From positions 1,860,001 to 1,924,000 of the forward strand of contig NZ_JAAVVW010000003.1 in the NCBI RefSeq assembly GCF_023910625.1: a stretch of 64,000 nt of DNA, given 5' to 3'. Source of the stretch: Limnohabitans sp. (lineage in GTDB: Bacteria > Pseudomonadota > Gammaproteobacteria > Burkholderiales > Burkholderiaceae_C). Position numbers and translations under genes: made by a program. Shown here piece after piece: positions 18,817 through 31,188 of this stretch. The notes beneath the pieces were generated by a model that was not told where the DNA came from, ran no database searches, and worked only from the letters and a program-made list of their open reading frames with translations. The first letter of the stretch is position 1, and every line of letters starts with the position of its first letter.

Positions 18817-19068
18817 ATGAGCAGCATCACCATTCGAAATCTGGACGATCAACTCAAAGCCAGCTTGCGTTTGCGCGCTGCGCGCCATGGCTTGTCCATG
18901 GAGCAAGAAGTCAGAAACATCTTGCAAAGCACCTTGGCCGCAGAAGCAAGCCCCACCAGCGGTTTGGCATTTGCCATGCGGATTCATGAGCGCTTCCAGG
19001 GTTTGGGGGTTGACCCCACACCAGAACTCGAGCGGCCAGCCACCCGAGCCGTCCCTGACCTGACCTGA
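18817..19068 (+). CDS. FitA-like ribbon-helix-helix antitoxin
   Basis: 83 residues. The N-terminus SSITIRNLDDQLKASLRLRA followed by HGLSMEQEVRNIL is the classical ribbon-helix-helix of FitA/VapB antitoxins, and the C-terminal tail should bind the toxin. A good ribosome site (AAGGGGC) precedes ATG 18817. The toxin gene starts 2 bp after its stop, the usual antitoxin-first order. It probably represses its own promoter through the ATTGCAAT repeats just upstream. Confidence 0.88.
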   Translation: MSSITIRNLDDQLKASLRLRAARHGLSMEQEVRNILQSTLAAEASPTSGLAFAMRIHERFQGLGVDPTPELERPATRAVPDLT

Positions 19069-19070
19069 AC

Positions 19071-19505
19071 GTGAGCGCCGGCTTTCTGGTCAATACCAAT
19101 GTGTTGTCTGAGTTGATGCGTCCAACGCCCGCACCTCAAGTGCTGGATTGGTTTGCAGCGCAAGCACCCAGTCAACTGCACACCAGTGTCATCACTTATG
19201 CAGAAATCCTGGCTGGCATTGCCTTGTCGCCAGCCGGCAAACGCAGTGAAGCCATGGCGCAAGCAGCCCGCCAAATTTTTGAAGAAGATTTTGCAGGTCG
19301 TTGCCTGGACTTTGGGGGCTTGGCCGTCGGCCGCTATGCCATGGTGCGAGCGCAACGCCAACTTGCAAGGCGACCCATTGACACAGCCGATGCACAAATT
19401 GCAGCCATTGCATTGGTGGCCAACCTGGAACTGGTCACCCGAAACACCAAGGACTTTGTTGGGATCGAAGGCCTGAAGTTAAACAACCCGTGGCAAGACC
19501 ACTGA
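19071..19505 (+). CDS. FitB/VapC-type PIN-domain toxin with altered active site
   Basis: 144 residues starting at GTG 19071. PIN-domain order is clear: N-terminal strand FLVNTNVLSELM, E in YAEILAGIA, and D in PIDTADAQIAAIA and in RNTKDF. The family's first catalytic residue is the Asp of DTNV; here the codon is AAT (Asn), seen directly in the sequence. The other acidic residues are retained. Loss of that Asp should weaken or abolish metal-dependent RNase activity, so the toxin may be an attenuated or immunity-like relic. Confidence 0.88.
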   Translation: MSAGFLVNTNVLSELMRPTPAPQVLDWFAAQAPSQLHTSVITYAEILAGIALSPAGKRSEAMAQAARQIFEEDFAGRCLDFGGLAVGRYAMVRAQRQLARRPIDTADAQIAAIALVANLELVTRNTKDFVGIEGLKLNNPWQDH

Positions 19506-19514
19506 TTCCACCTC

Positions 19515-20098
19515 ATGCCCTACACCGTCACCCCCACCCACATCCCCGACCTGCTCATCCTCGAGCCCAAGGTCTTTGGCGATGCGCGGGGCTTCTTTTT
19601 TGAAAGTTTCAACCAGCAAGACTTCAACCAAGCCACGGGCCTGAAAGTGCAATTTGTTCAAGACAACCACAGCCGCAGCGCCCAAGGCGTGTTGCGTGGC
19701 CTGCACTACCAAGTGCAACAACCCCAAGGCAAGCTGGTGCGCGTGGTGCGCGGCGCGGTGTTTGATGTGGCGGTGGACATCCGCCAAAGCTCCCCCACCT
19801 TTGGCCAATGGGCAGGGGTCGAGTTGACCGAAGACAACCACAAACAACTCTGGGTGCCACCCGGCTTTGCCCATGGCTTTGTGGTGCTGACTGACACAGC
19901 AGACTTTTTGTACAAAACCACTGACTATTACGCTCCACAGTACGAACGCTGCATCGCCTGGAACGACCCGGCCATTGGTATCCAGTGGCCACACCAGCTG
20001 TCATATCGTTTGTCAGACAAAGATCAGCGCGGTATTCATTTAAGTGGCGCAGAGCTGCCAAACGCAAAATTCACAAAAACAAAATCCAATACAAAATC

Positions 20099-20102
<4 letters not shown>
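19515..20102 (+). CDS. rfbC: dTDP-4-dehydrorhamnose 3,5-epimerase
   Basis: 195 residues of the RmlC cupin family: RGFFFESFN, VQDNHSRS, the catalytic-His motif RGLHYQ, DVAVDIR, and PPGFAHGF in the barrel. It converts dTDP-4-keto-6-deoxyglucose to the rhamnose-configured keto sugar. The usual partners RmlA, RmlB and RmlD are absent from this window, so either they are elsewhere or the enzyme serves another deoxy sugar. It is GC-rich like core genes. Its stop overlaps the next start in ATGA. Confidence 0.9.
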
Positions 20103-22951
<2,849 letters not shown>

Positions 22952-22955
<4 letters not shown>

Positions 22956-24076
22956 CCATCCACTTCATCGATCTTAAAACCCAATACCAAGAGCTCAAGC
23001 CGCAAATTCAAGCAAGAATTGACGCCGTTTTGGATCACGGCCAATACATCATGGGCCCAGAGGTAAGGGAACTCGAAGAAAAGCTCGAGGCCTACACGGG
23101 TTCAAAGCACTGCATTACCTGCTCCTCTGGCACTGAAGCGTTGCTCATGAGCCTTATGGCCCTTGGCATAGGCCCGGGGGACGAGGTTATTACTTCCCCA
23201 TTTACCTTTGTTGCAACCGCTGAGGTGATGGTGTTGCTGGGTGTTAAGCCCGTTTTTGTCGATATTGAGCGTGACACATGCCTCATGGATGCGTCCCTGA
23301 TTGAAGCAAAGATTACTCCGCGCACCAAAGCCATCATGCCCGTCTCGTTGTATGGCCAGGTCTGCGACATGGATGCCATCAATGCGATTGCCGCTAGGCA
23401 TGGCAATCTTCCGGTTATTGAGGACGCGGCCCAAAGCTTTGGGGCGGACTACTCCGGTGGGGGTGCAACCTCACGCAAGAGTTGCAACCTTTCAACCATT
23501 GGCTGCACCAGTTTTTTCCCCAGTAAACCATTGGGGTGCTATGGCGATGGCGGAGCAATATTTACCAATGATGATGTCCTTGCTAAAGCCTTGCGCGAAA
23601 TCCGCGTACATGGCCAAGAGCGCCGCTACTACCATACCCGTGTCGGGGTTGGTGGTCGTATGGACACACTGCAGTGTGCAGTAGTGCTTGCGAAGCTGGA
23701 GCGGTTTGACTGGGAGGTCAAACGCCGCCTCGAACTAGGTGACGCTTACCGCAGCAAAATTGCCGCTGCAGGTATCCATGCAGATATGGTCACTGTACGC
23801 ACTGATCGCAACAGCGTATGGGCCCAACTCACGATCAAGGTCGACAACCGCGCGCAGGTTCAGCAAAAACTGCAAGAGCATGGCGTGCCTACCGCAGTCC
23901 ACTACCCCGTACCACTCAACATGCAGCCCGCATACCAGCACTTGTGCTGTGCGGAATGCACGCCAAACAGCCAGTGGGCTGCGCAGCGCGTCATGAGCCT
24001 GCCGTTAAGCCCCGACCTTGATGATGCCACCCTTGACCACATCATTGCCGCTTTAAAGCAGGCGGTAGCGGTATGA
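22952..24076 (+). CDS. wbpE: UDP-3-keto-GlcNAcA 3-aminotransferase (WlbC/WbpE)
   Basis: 374 residues of the DegT/DnrJ/EryC1 PLP aminotransferase family. Seen: [15 protein letters not shown] at the start, [33 protein letters not shown] and the PLP-lysine segment [17 protein letters not shown]. It aminates the C3 ketone using glutamate. The start is ATG 22952, overlapping wbpD by ATGA; the frame is open to 22892 but the extension is the shadow of wbpD. Lies between acetyltransferase and epimerase genes of the same pathway. Confidence 0.93.
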
Positions 24077-25161
24077 CCGTAAAAGTTCTCACCATCGTCG
24101 GTGCCAGGCCGCAATTCATCAAGGCCGCGGCTTTGTCCCGGGCCATTCGCGAAGAGTATTCGGGCCGTATTGAGGAGGTATTGGTGCACACCGGCCAGCA
24201 TTTCGATGCGAATATGTCTGGCATTTTTTTTGAAGAATTGGGCATTCCACACCCACGGCACAACCTTGAGATATCTGGCGGCACCCATGGCGTCATGACT
24301 GGTCGCATGCTTGAGGCTGTAGAAGGCGTTCTTCTGCAAGAAAAGCCGGACTGGGTTCTCATTTATGGCGACACCAACTCCACCTTGGCGGGTGCGCTTG
24401 CTGCGGCAAAGTTGCACATACCGGTCGCCCACGTGGAGGCAGGCTTGCGCTCACATAACATGCGCATGCCCGAAGAGGTAAACCGCATTGTTTCAGATCG
24501 CATCTCAACGCTGTTGCTATGCCCAACGCAAACCGGGGTCACAAACCTTGCTGCAGAAGGAATTTTCAAGGGTGTCCACAATGTTGGCGATGTCATGTAC
24601 GACGTTGCGCTTTATTACCGCGACAAGGCACGAGAGCAAAGTAAAATCTTGACTTATATGGGTCTTGCCGCGAATGACTTTGCTCTGGCTACATGCCATA
24701 GAGCAGAAAATACCGACAATCCGCAGCGCCTAAAAAACATTCTTGAAGCGCTATCTTCCATTGCAACCAAGTTACCGGTGGTTTTGCCATTACATCCACG
24801 GACGCGCAAGCTGGTAAATGAAAACGGTCTAGCTCATCTTTTGCAGCCATTGAAAATAACTGAGCCGCTTCCGTTTCTGGACATGGTGGCCCTAGAGCAG
24901 TCGGCTCAAATTATTTTGACAGACTCTGGCGGCGTGCAGAAAGAGGCTTTTTTCTACGGTGTGCCGTGTATCACCATGCGTGACGAAACGGAGTGGGTGG
25001 AGACAGTAAACTTGGGGATGAATCGGCTTGTGGGTTCATCTCAAAGAGCGATCGTAGAGGCGGCAGAAAAGATGCTGCAAAGTAAGCTAAGCCGTAGTGA
25101 TTCTTTGCCTTACGGCGATGGATTCGCTGCACGTAAAATTGCTGCGTTACTTGGCGCTTAG
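24073..25161 (+). CDS. wbpI: UDP-2,3-diacetamido-glucuronate 2-epimerase (WbpI/WlbD)
   Basis: 362 residues with the UDP-GlcNAc 2-epimerase GT-B fold: VGARPQFIKAAALSRA at the N-terminus, HTGQHFD, YGDTNSTLAGALAAAK, HVEAGLRS, ATCHRAENTDNP, and LTDSGGVQKEAFF near the C-terminus. It inverts C2 to give UDP-2,3-diacetamido-2,3-dideoxy-mannuronate. The WlbD branch is favoured over WecB because the four preceding genes supply its substrate. Overlaps wbpE by ATGA. Confidence 0.92.
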   Translation: MTVKVLTIVGARPQFIKAAALSRAIREEYSGRIEEVLVHTGQHFDANMSGIFFEELGIPHPRHNLEISGGTHGVMTGRMLEAVEGVLLQEKPDWVLIYGDTNSTLAGALAAAKLHIPVAHVEAGLRSHNMRMPEEVNRIVSDRISTLLLCPTQTGVTNLAAEGIFKGVHNVGDVMYDVALYYRDKAREQSKILTYMGLAANDFALATCHRAENTDNPQRLKNILEALSSIATKLPVVLPLHPRTRKLVNENGLAHLLQPLKITEPLPFLDMVALEQSAQIILTDSGGVQKEAFFYGVPCITMRDETEWVETVNLGMNRLVGSSQRAIVEAAEKMLQSKLSRSDSLPYGDGFAARKIAALLGA

Positions 25162-25187
25162 AAATTTTAATTTTTTTGGAGTATGTT

Positions 25188-26183
25188 ATGGACATTCAAG
25201 GTAAAAAACTAGTTGTTATTGGCGGCGCCGGTTTGATCGGATCTCATACTGTGGACAAGCTGATCCAGCAAGACGTTAAGGAAATTGTCATTTATGATAA
25301 TTTCCTTCGCGGCCGCGAGGAAAATATTTCCAACGCGTTGAGGGATCCACGTGTCAAGATTTACGATGTAGGCGGTGAAATTCTGCACTCGGACATCCTT
25401 GAGTCTGCGCTGGAAGGTGCCGATGGCGTCTTCCATCTCGCTGCCCTATGGCTGCTGCAGTGTCATGAATACCCACGTTCTGCTTTTGACGTCAACGTGC
25501 GTGGCACCTTCAACGTGCTCGAGGCGTGCATCAAGAAAAATGTCAGTCGTCTAGTTTATTCCTCTTCTGCTTCAGTCTATGGTGACGCTGTTGAAGAGCC
25601 CATGACCGAAGATCACCCGTTCAACAACAAGAACTTTTATGGTGCAACTAAGATTTGCGGCGAGGCCATGGCCCGCGCCCTTCACTTTCGCTATAACCTG
25701 AACTTTGTGGGCCTGCGTTATATGAATGTCTACGGTCCGCGTCAGGATTACCACGGCGCCTACATTGCGGTCATCATGAAGATGCTCGATGCAATTGATC
25801 GTGGCGAGGGCCCAACGATTCTCGGTGACGGTAGCGAAGCGTTTGACTTTGTTGCGGTCGAGGATTGCGGAGCAGCCAATGTCTGCGCGATGAAGGCCGA
25901 AACTGTTGACCGTTTCTACAATGTTGGCACCGGGAAACGCACCTCTTTAAAGGAACTCGCAGAAAAGGTCGTAAAACTCACAGGATGCACCAAACCGATC
26001 CAGTTCGCTCCTCGCAGTCAAGCCACCCTTGTGCGCAATCGCATCGGTAGCGCGAAGCGTGCCTCTGAGGAAATCAAGTTCACGGCCGGTATTGACCTAG
26101 ATGAAGGACTCAAGCGACTGATCGAATGGCGCGCCAGCCATAAGTCTGAGGTCGATTCTCGCCGTCAGGCTGTTGGTCTCTGA
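25188..26183 (+). CDS. NAD-dependent sugar epimerase/dehydratase
   Basis: 331 residues, extended SDR. NAD motif GGAGLIGSHTVDKL, catalytic SSSASVYGD and YGATKICGE (Tyr-x3-Lys), and LRYMNVYGPRQDYHG. ATG 25188 has GGAG about 10 bases upstream; a TTG four codons earlier is less likely. It resembles UDP-glucose/UDP-GlcNAc 4-epimerase-like enzymes of O-antigen loci, but the exact sugar is unknown. There is a 26-bp gap after wbpI and 14 bp to the amidotransferase. Confidence 0.85.
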   Translation: MDIQGKKLVVIGGAGLIGSHTVDKLIQQDVKEIVIYDNFLRGREENISNALRDPRVKIYDVGGEILHSDILESALEGADGVFHLAALWLLQCHEYPRSAFDVNVRGTFNVLEACIKKNVSRLVYSSSASVYGDAVEEPMTEDHPFNNKNFYGATKICGEAMARALHFRYNLNFVGLRYMNVYGPRQDYHGAYIAVIMKMLDAIDRGEGPTILGDGSEAFDFVAVEDCGAANVCAMKAETVDRFYNVGTGKRTSLKELAEKVVKLTGCTKPIQFAPRSQATLVRNRIGSAKRASEEIKFTAGIDLDEGLKRLIEWRASHKSEVDSRRQAVGL

Positions 26184-26197
26184 TCGGAGTCTTTTCC

Positions 26198-28078
26198 ATG
26201 TGCGGCATAGCGGGTGTATTTCACGGAAACGGTTTCCCGGCTTCTGTCGTAATGATCAAAAAAATGACCGATGCAATCGAACATCGGGGCCCTGACGGCG
26301 AGGGATGTTTTGTAGATGGCTCTGTAGGGCTTGGCCATCGGCGCCTGTCGATTATCGACCTGACGGATGGCGGTCATCAGCCGATGGTTTCCGTCGAAGG
26401 GCGTTATTTGATAACCTATAACGGAGAGGTTTATAACTTCAACGAACTCCGCGCTGAGCTACAAGCAAGGGGTCATCGTTTTCGCTCCCGCTCGGACACT
26501 GAAGTTGTGTTGAATGCCTTTGTCGAGTGGGGAGTGAACGCACTCAATCGGTTCAATGGCATGTTCGCGTTAGCGCTATGGGATCGTCAGGAGCAGACCC
26601 TCGTGCTTGCAAGGGACCGCTATGGCATAAAGCCGCTGTACTACGCTCTCGAAAACGGTACGCTTAGCTTCGGCTCGGAGGTCAAGGCACTGCTGGCTGG
26701 TGGCCTGGTCAAATCTCGCATGAATCGTGACGGCCTGCTCGAGTATTTGACGTTCCAGAATTTTTTCACGGATCAGACCCTCTTCGATGGCGTGAAATTG
26801 CTGCCCGCTGGAAGCTACGCGCTGATTCGTGCCAATAGCGGCCCTGCCACTGTCGCAGTGACTCAGTACTGGGATTACGAATTCACCGAACCGGAAGGCA
26901 AGGGCGATGAAGGCGATTACCTCGAGGAACTTGACCGCTTATTCGTACAAGCCGTTTCGCGGCAATTGGTCAGCGACGTAGACGTCGGCGCCTACTTGAG
27001 CGGCGGTATGGATAGCGGCTCGGTCACTGCGATCGCAGCAAAACAATTACCCTACATCAAGTCGTTCACCTGCGGCTTTGATCTCAACTCAGCTTCGGGC
27101 GTGGAACTTGGTTATGACGAGCGATCCACGGCAGAGTACATGTCTTATATGTTCAAAACAGAGCACTACGAGATGGTGCTAAAAGCCGGTGACATGGAGC
27201 GTGTGATGTCGCGATTGGCGTGGCATTTGGAGGAGCCGCGCGTCGGGCAAAGTTATCCCAACTTTTACGCGGCGCAACTGGCCAGCAAGTTCGTCAAGGT
27301 GGTGCTTTCTGGCACCGGCGGCGACGAATTGTTCGGGGGGTATCCGTGGCGCTACTACCGCGCCGTGGTCAATGACGATTTTGATCATTACATTGACAAG
27401 TATTACGGCTTCTGGCAACGCTTGATACCGAACCGCGAAATGGCTAACGTGCTCAGCCCGATCTGGGGCGATGTGTCACACATCAAGACCCGCGATATTT
27501 TCAAGGACGTTTTTGCACACCATGCGCCTTCATTGACGCGGCCAGAAGATTACATTAACCACTCGTTGTATTTCGAGGCCAAGACATTTCTTCATGGCCT
27601 GTTGGTGGTTGAGGACAAGCTGAGCATGGCTCATTCGCTTGAAACGCGCGTGCCTTTTCTGGACAACGACCTGGTCGACTTTGCCATGCGCCTACCAGCG
27701 CGCCTGAAGCTTGGCAATCTTGGCGAGGTTGTGCGACTCAATGAAAATGAAACTGGCTCCAAGACCGCAAAGTATTTCGAGAAGACTAAAGATGGTAAGC
27801 TCTTGTTGCGAAAGGCGATGGAGAGGCATATTCCGCAGAAAATCACCGATGCGGCAAAGCAGGGTTTTTCTGCCCCAGATGCAAGCTGGTTCAAGGGCGA
27901 AAGTATTGACTACGTGAAGCGCAAGCTCTACCAGGGCAACCCGCGGATCTACGAATTCATGAACCCGGATGCTGTGCGTTCGCTGGTCGACGATCACCTT
28001 GAGGGCCGCGAAAACCGACGCCTGTTAATTTGGTCGCTGTTGAGTTTAGAAAAAACATTAGATATTTTTAATTTTTAA
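26198..28078 (+). CDS. Asparagine synthase-like amidotransferase (first copy)
   Basis: 626 residues. The N-terminal glutaminase begins MCGIAGVFHG with the catalytic Cys2, then RGPDGEG and LGHRRLSIIDL. The synthetase half has the ATP pyrophosphatase loop SGGMDSGSV near residue 267 and the signature LETRVPFLDNDLVDFA. In O-antigen loci such enzymes (for example WbpS) amidate uronic acids, which fits the adjacent mannuronate pathway (inference). Ends 1 bp before the Wzm start. Confidence 0.9.
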   Translation: MCGIAGVFHGNGFPASVVMIKKMTDAIEHRGPDGEGCFVDGSVGLGHRRLSIIDLTDGGHQPMVSVEGRYLITYNGEVYNFNELRAELQARGHRFRSRSDTEVVLNAFVEWGVNALNRFNGMFALALWDRQEQTLVLARDRYGIKPLYYALENGTLSFGSEVKALLAGGLVKSRMNRDGLLEYLTFQNFFTDQTLFDGVKLLPAGSYALIRANSGPATVAVTQYWDYEFTEPEGKGDEGDYLEELDRLFVQAVSRQLVSDVDVGAYLSGGMDSGSVTAIAAKQLPYIKSFTCGFDLNSASGVELGYDERSTAEYMSYMFKTEHYEMVLKAGDMERVMSRLAWHLEEPRVGQSYPNFYAAQLASKFVKVVLSGTGGDELFGGYPWRYYRAVVNDDFDHYIDKYYGFWQRLIPNREMANVLSPIWGDVSHIKTRDIFKDVFAHHAPSLTRPEDYINHSLYFEAKTFLHGLLVVEDKLSMAHSLETRVPFLDNDLVDFAMRLPARLKLGNLGEVVRLNENETGSKTAKYFEKTKDGKLLLRKAMERHIPQKITDAAKQGFSAPDASWFKGESIDYVKRKLYQGNPRIYEFMNPDAVRSLVDDHLEGRENRRLLIWSLLSLEKTLDIFNF

Positions 28079-28079
28079 T

Positions 28080-28907
28080 ATGTGGCTATTGCGCGGTCAT
28101 CTACAAGCACTTAAAGAGGCATACCTCATATTATTACGTCATCGCCAACTGACATTAGAGATGGCTAGACGAGAAGTGTCGGATCGTTACGTTGGCCAAG
28201 CCTTTGGCGTGATATGGGCGGTGGCGCACCCGATATTCATGATGGGTCTTTACGTTTTTATTTTCGCTTTTGTATTTAAGACAAGGATTGGTAATACGGT
28301 TGAGATGCCCCTTGACTACACCACTTATCTACTTTCTGGACTCTTGGCTTGGATGGGATTTCAAGAGACAATGGCTAAAAGCTGCACCGCTATTACTGGA
28401 AATGCAGCGCTAGTTAAGCAAGTAGTATTTCCGCTCGAAATATTGCCTGTCAAGGGGGTAATAGTCTCGGTTTTCCAGCAGGGAATTTTGACAGCCTTAT
28501 TGGTACTCTATGTGCTGGCCACCAACGGCAAACTCCCTTGGACTTATTTTTTACTACCCATACTTTTCACTTTACAGGCTATTGCCATGATGGGCATTGC
28601 GTACTTGCTGGCCGCTGTCGGCACGTACTTTCGCGACATGAAGGACTTCATTCAATTATTTGTCACGGCAGGCGTTTATTTGCTGCCGATTTTTTATCTT
28701 CCGTCGTGGGTGCCAAGTCTATTCAAACCATTGCTATATATAAATCCATTTAGTTACTTAATTTGGTGCTATCAAGATGTCTTGTACTTTGGTCGCATCG
28801 AGCATCCTTGGGCTTGGGCCGTCAACACGGCCGTTAGTTTGATGGTTTTTGTACTTGGTTACCGATTGTTTCGAAGACTGAAGCCGACTTTCGGTAATAT
28901 TTTGTAA
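28080..28907 (+). CDS. wzm: O-antigen ABC exporter, membrane subunit (Wzm)
   Basis: 275 residues, ABC-2 permease. The N-terminal amphipathic stretch contains [20 protein letters not shown], followed by about six membrane spans (for example [20 protein letters not shown]). It forms the inner-membrane channel for an undecaprenyl-linked polysaccharide. It starts 1 bp after the amidotransferase and is followed by its ATPase. Base composition becomes more AT-rich from here. Confidence 0.92.
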   Translation: MWLLRGHLQALKEAYLILLRHRQLTLEMARREVSDRYVGQAFGVIWAVAHPIFMMGLYVFIFAFVFKTRIGNTVEMPLDYTTYLLSGLLAWMGFQETMAKSCTAITGNAALVKQVVFPLEILPVKGVIVSVFQQGILTALLVLYVLATNGKLPWTYFLLPILFTLQAIAMMGIAYLLAAVGTYFRDMKDFIQLFVTAGVYLLPIFYLPSWVPSLFKPLLYINPFSYLIWCYQDVLYFGRIEHPWAWAVNTAVSLMVFVLGYRLFRRLKPTFGNIL

Positions 28908-28917
28908 GAAATCTTTT

Positions 28918-30168
28918 ATGAAGAACGGCGTTGCGATCAGGGTAAAAAATTTATCTAAAAACTATAAAATTTACGCTCGGCCCTTAGATATGGTGCTGGA
29001 GTTGGTTTTTGGGCAAAAGCGCCATACAGAGCGTGTTGTTCTTAAAGACATTTCCTTTGAGGTGTTAAAAGGTGAGGTGGTGGGCGTTGTAGGCGCTAAT
29101 GGCGCAGGTAAAAGTACATTGCTCAAGATACTCACTGGGACATTAGATAAGACAGAGGGAAGTGCTGAGATTTTCGGAAAAATATCCGCGATCCTAGAAC
29201 TAGGCTCAGGCTTCCACCCAGAATACACCGGTCGCGAAAATATAATAATGGGCGGGATGTGTTTGGGTATGTCACGTGAAGAGATTGAACAAAAGGTTCC
29301 AGCGATAATCTTGTTTAGTGAACTAGGCGAAGTGATAGATCAGCCTTTTAAAACCTATTCAAGTGGCATGCAAGCCAGATTGACTTTTGCAACCGCTATC
29401 AGCGTCGATCCTGATGTATTCATAGTTGATGAAGCATTGGCGGCCGGTGATGCGTACTTCGTTAATAAATGTCTACAGCGCGTACGAGAAATCTGTGAAT
29501 CTGGTGCAACTGTTCTCTTTGTGTCACATTCTACGGACCTCGTACGGCGTCTATGTACGAGAGCGTTGTTAATTGATGCAGGCCAACTAATTATGATGGG
29601 GCCTGCGATTGACGTTTGCTCGCACTACGATCAGCGGATTCTCGATGCTGCATCGAAGCGCATATCTAATTCCACCAATCAGACTGGCGACAGAATCAAG
29701 ACTGCAGCTGTTCAAATTATTGATTTTGGAGTTTTTAATGAAAACGACTTAGTTCAGCATGCTTTTTATCAATATGATAGTTTAAAGTTTAAAATAAAAT
29801 TTCGATGTGAGCAAAGGATTGAGAACCCAGCGGTCTGGATAAGATTGATGCGAAGCGACGGTATTGCGGTGACAAGCTGGTTTTCGCATGAGCCCAAGAT
29901 GTTTAATCTGGGTAACTTCGAGATAGGGGATCACGAGATAGTAATAAAGATAGACAGCATAATGCTGGGGGACGGGAATTTTTATTTATCTACTGCACTT
30001 TTCCCTCAGAAAACGGGATCTTCTTCGGCGTTCTACGTTGATCCATACTGCATGTGGGATCGCACTACCTCAATCGATGTAAAACGCAAAAGCAGACCAT
30101 TAAGCACATTGTTTGATCAACCTATGTCGATTGAGTATCCGCGATTAAATACTGATTCTTTCCTTTAA
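28918..30168 (+). CDS. wzt: O-antigen ABC exporter, ATPase subunit with glycan-binding domain (Wzt)
   Basis: 416 residues. The ATPase half has Walker [13 protein letters not shown], signature [12 protein letters not shown], Walker [16 protein letters not shown] and the H-loop VSHST. Residues about 245-416 form a beta-rich extension like the carbohydrate-binding domain of Wzt proteins that recognise a capped, finished chain. The presence of that domain predicts a chain-terminating modification, and methyltransferases follow directly. Confidence 0.92.
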   Translation: MKNGVAIRVKNLSKNYKIYARPLDMVLELVFGQKRHTERVVLKDISFEVLKGEVVGVVGANGAGKSTLLKILTGTLDKTEGSAEIFGKISAILELGSGFHPEYTGRENIIMGGMCLGMSREEIEQKVPAIILFSELGEVIDQPFKTYSSGMQARLTFATAISVDPDVFIVDEALAAGDAYFVNKCLQRVREICESGATVLFVSHSTDLVRRLCTRALLIDAGQLIMMGPAIDVCSHYDQRILDAASKRISNSTNQTGDRIKTAAVQIIDFGVFNENDLVQHAFYQYDSLKFKIKFRCEQRIENPAVWIRLMRSDGIAVTSWFSHEPKMFNLGNFEIGDHEIVIKIDSIMLGDGNFYLSTALFPQKTGSSSAFYVDPYCMWDRTTSIDVKRKSRPLSTLFDQPMSIEYPRLNTDSFL

Positions 30169-30188
30169 GGACTATCACATCACTGATT

Positions 30189-31175
30189 ATGACACTAGAT
30201 AGCAATCAAAATTTTGAAGATAGAGAACGTGAGTTTGAAGACCAAATCGCTTTCAGGTATAACCGTGACTATCATGCTGCGCCCCTTATGGCTTGGCATA
30301 GCGAGATGTTTATCGCTTTTATTAAGAGCAAGTACAAGCGCGGTGACCGGATATTGGACTTGGGCTGTGGACCTGCATCACTATGGACTGAGCTCAAAGC
30401 TCAATTACCAGATATGGGCGCATTGGTCGGCGTTGATTTGAGTCCGGCAATGATTGATGAGGCTCGTCTTTTACATCCAGACGGCGACTTTCGTGTTGGG
30501 AGTATGTTTTCAATCCCGGCAATTCCTGGTGAATTTGATCTAGTTATAGTCTCAAGTGCTTTTCACCATGTGCCTGACAAGGAACTCCCTAGATCGCTTT
30601 TGGAGATTTCACGGGTAATGGATGAACATGGAAGCCTGGTTGGTCGTGAACCGCTCATGGCTGGGAGAGTGGGTGATCGTGGGGGCTGGTTTGCAGGTGC
30701 GCTTATGAACTTACGACACTTGGCTTACAGATTGACGCACACGCGAGAATATCCTGAGCCCGATCCGGGCCCCGCACATCATGCCTATGCTGCAGCTAAT
30801 TTTTTTGAGATGATAAATGCTACTTTTGCCGTATCAAAAATTGAATTTAGAAATCCAGTTAGCCCGTTTTTGTCGCGCGTTCAAGACAGAAAAATAGTGG
30901 AGATAGCGAAAATTTTAGATGAATCGGTTAAACATAAGGAGGGGCAGGAAGTCCACTATGTTGCTGAGAAAAACTACGCCGACTTTCAGGAAGTGCATCG
31001 CTGTGTTGAGCTTGCTATTAAAGAAAACAAAATAGAGAACTTGGCTGAGTTTCTGGCTATGGTAGACGCTGCCGCTGCAATAATTGAAAAACACCTTACT
31101 GTCGACAGTGCTGCAAACCCAAACCAAGGCTCCCAAATAGCGGGTGATACAGAGCCCACCGCGGGTCGTGAGTAG
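30189..31175 (+). CDS. SAM-dependent methyltransferase (class I)
   Basis: 328 residues. Motif I ILDLGCGPASLWTELKA, then GVDLSPAMIDEAR, FDLVIVSSAFHHVPD and EISRVMDEHGSLV fit the Methyltransf_11/25 fold. The C-terminal 130 residues are helical and acidic with no recognised domain. Directly downstream of wzt, so it may methylate a sugar or the glycan terminus and thereby create the end recognised by the Wzt domain (inference). Confidence 0.82.
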   Translation: MTLDSNQNFEDREREFEDQIAFRYNRDYHAAPLMAWHSEMFIAFIKSKYKRGDRILDLGCGPASLWTELKAQLPDMGALVGVDLSPAMIDEARLLHPDGDFRVGSMFSIPAIPGEFDLVIVSSAFHHVPDKELPRSLLEISRVMDEHGSLVGREPLMAGRVGDRGGWFAGALMNLRHLAYRLTHTREYPEPDPGPAHHAYAAANFFEMINATFAVSKIEFRNPVSPFLSRVQDRKIVEIAKILDESVKHKEGQEVHYVAEKNYADFQEVHRCVELAIKENKIENLAEFLAMVDAAAAIIEKHLTVDSAANPNQGSQIAGDTEPTAGRE

Positions 31176-31188
31176 AAATGACTGATAA

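Noticed and set aside
24061-24072. GGCGGTAGC match to an RfaH ops element (a second at ~52844)
   Set aside because: Both lie inside coding sequence, not in an operon leader, and the downstream bases do not match the full consensus; chance is likely.
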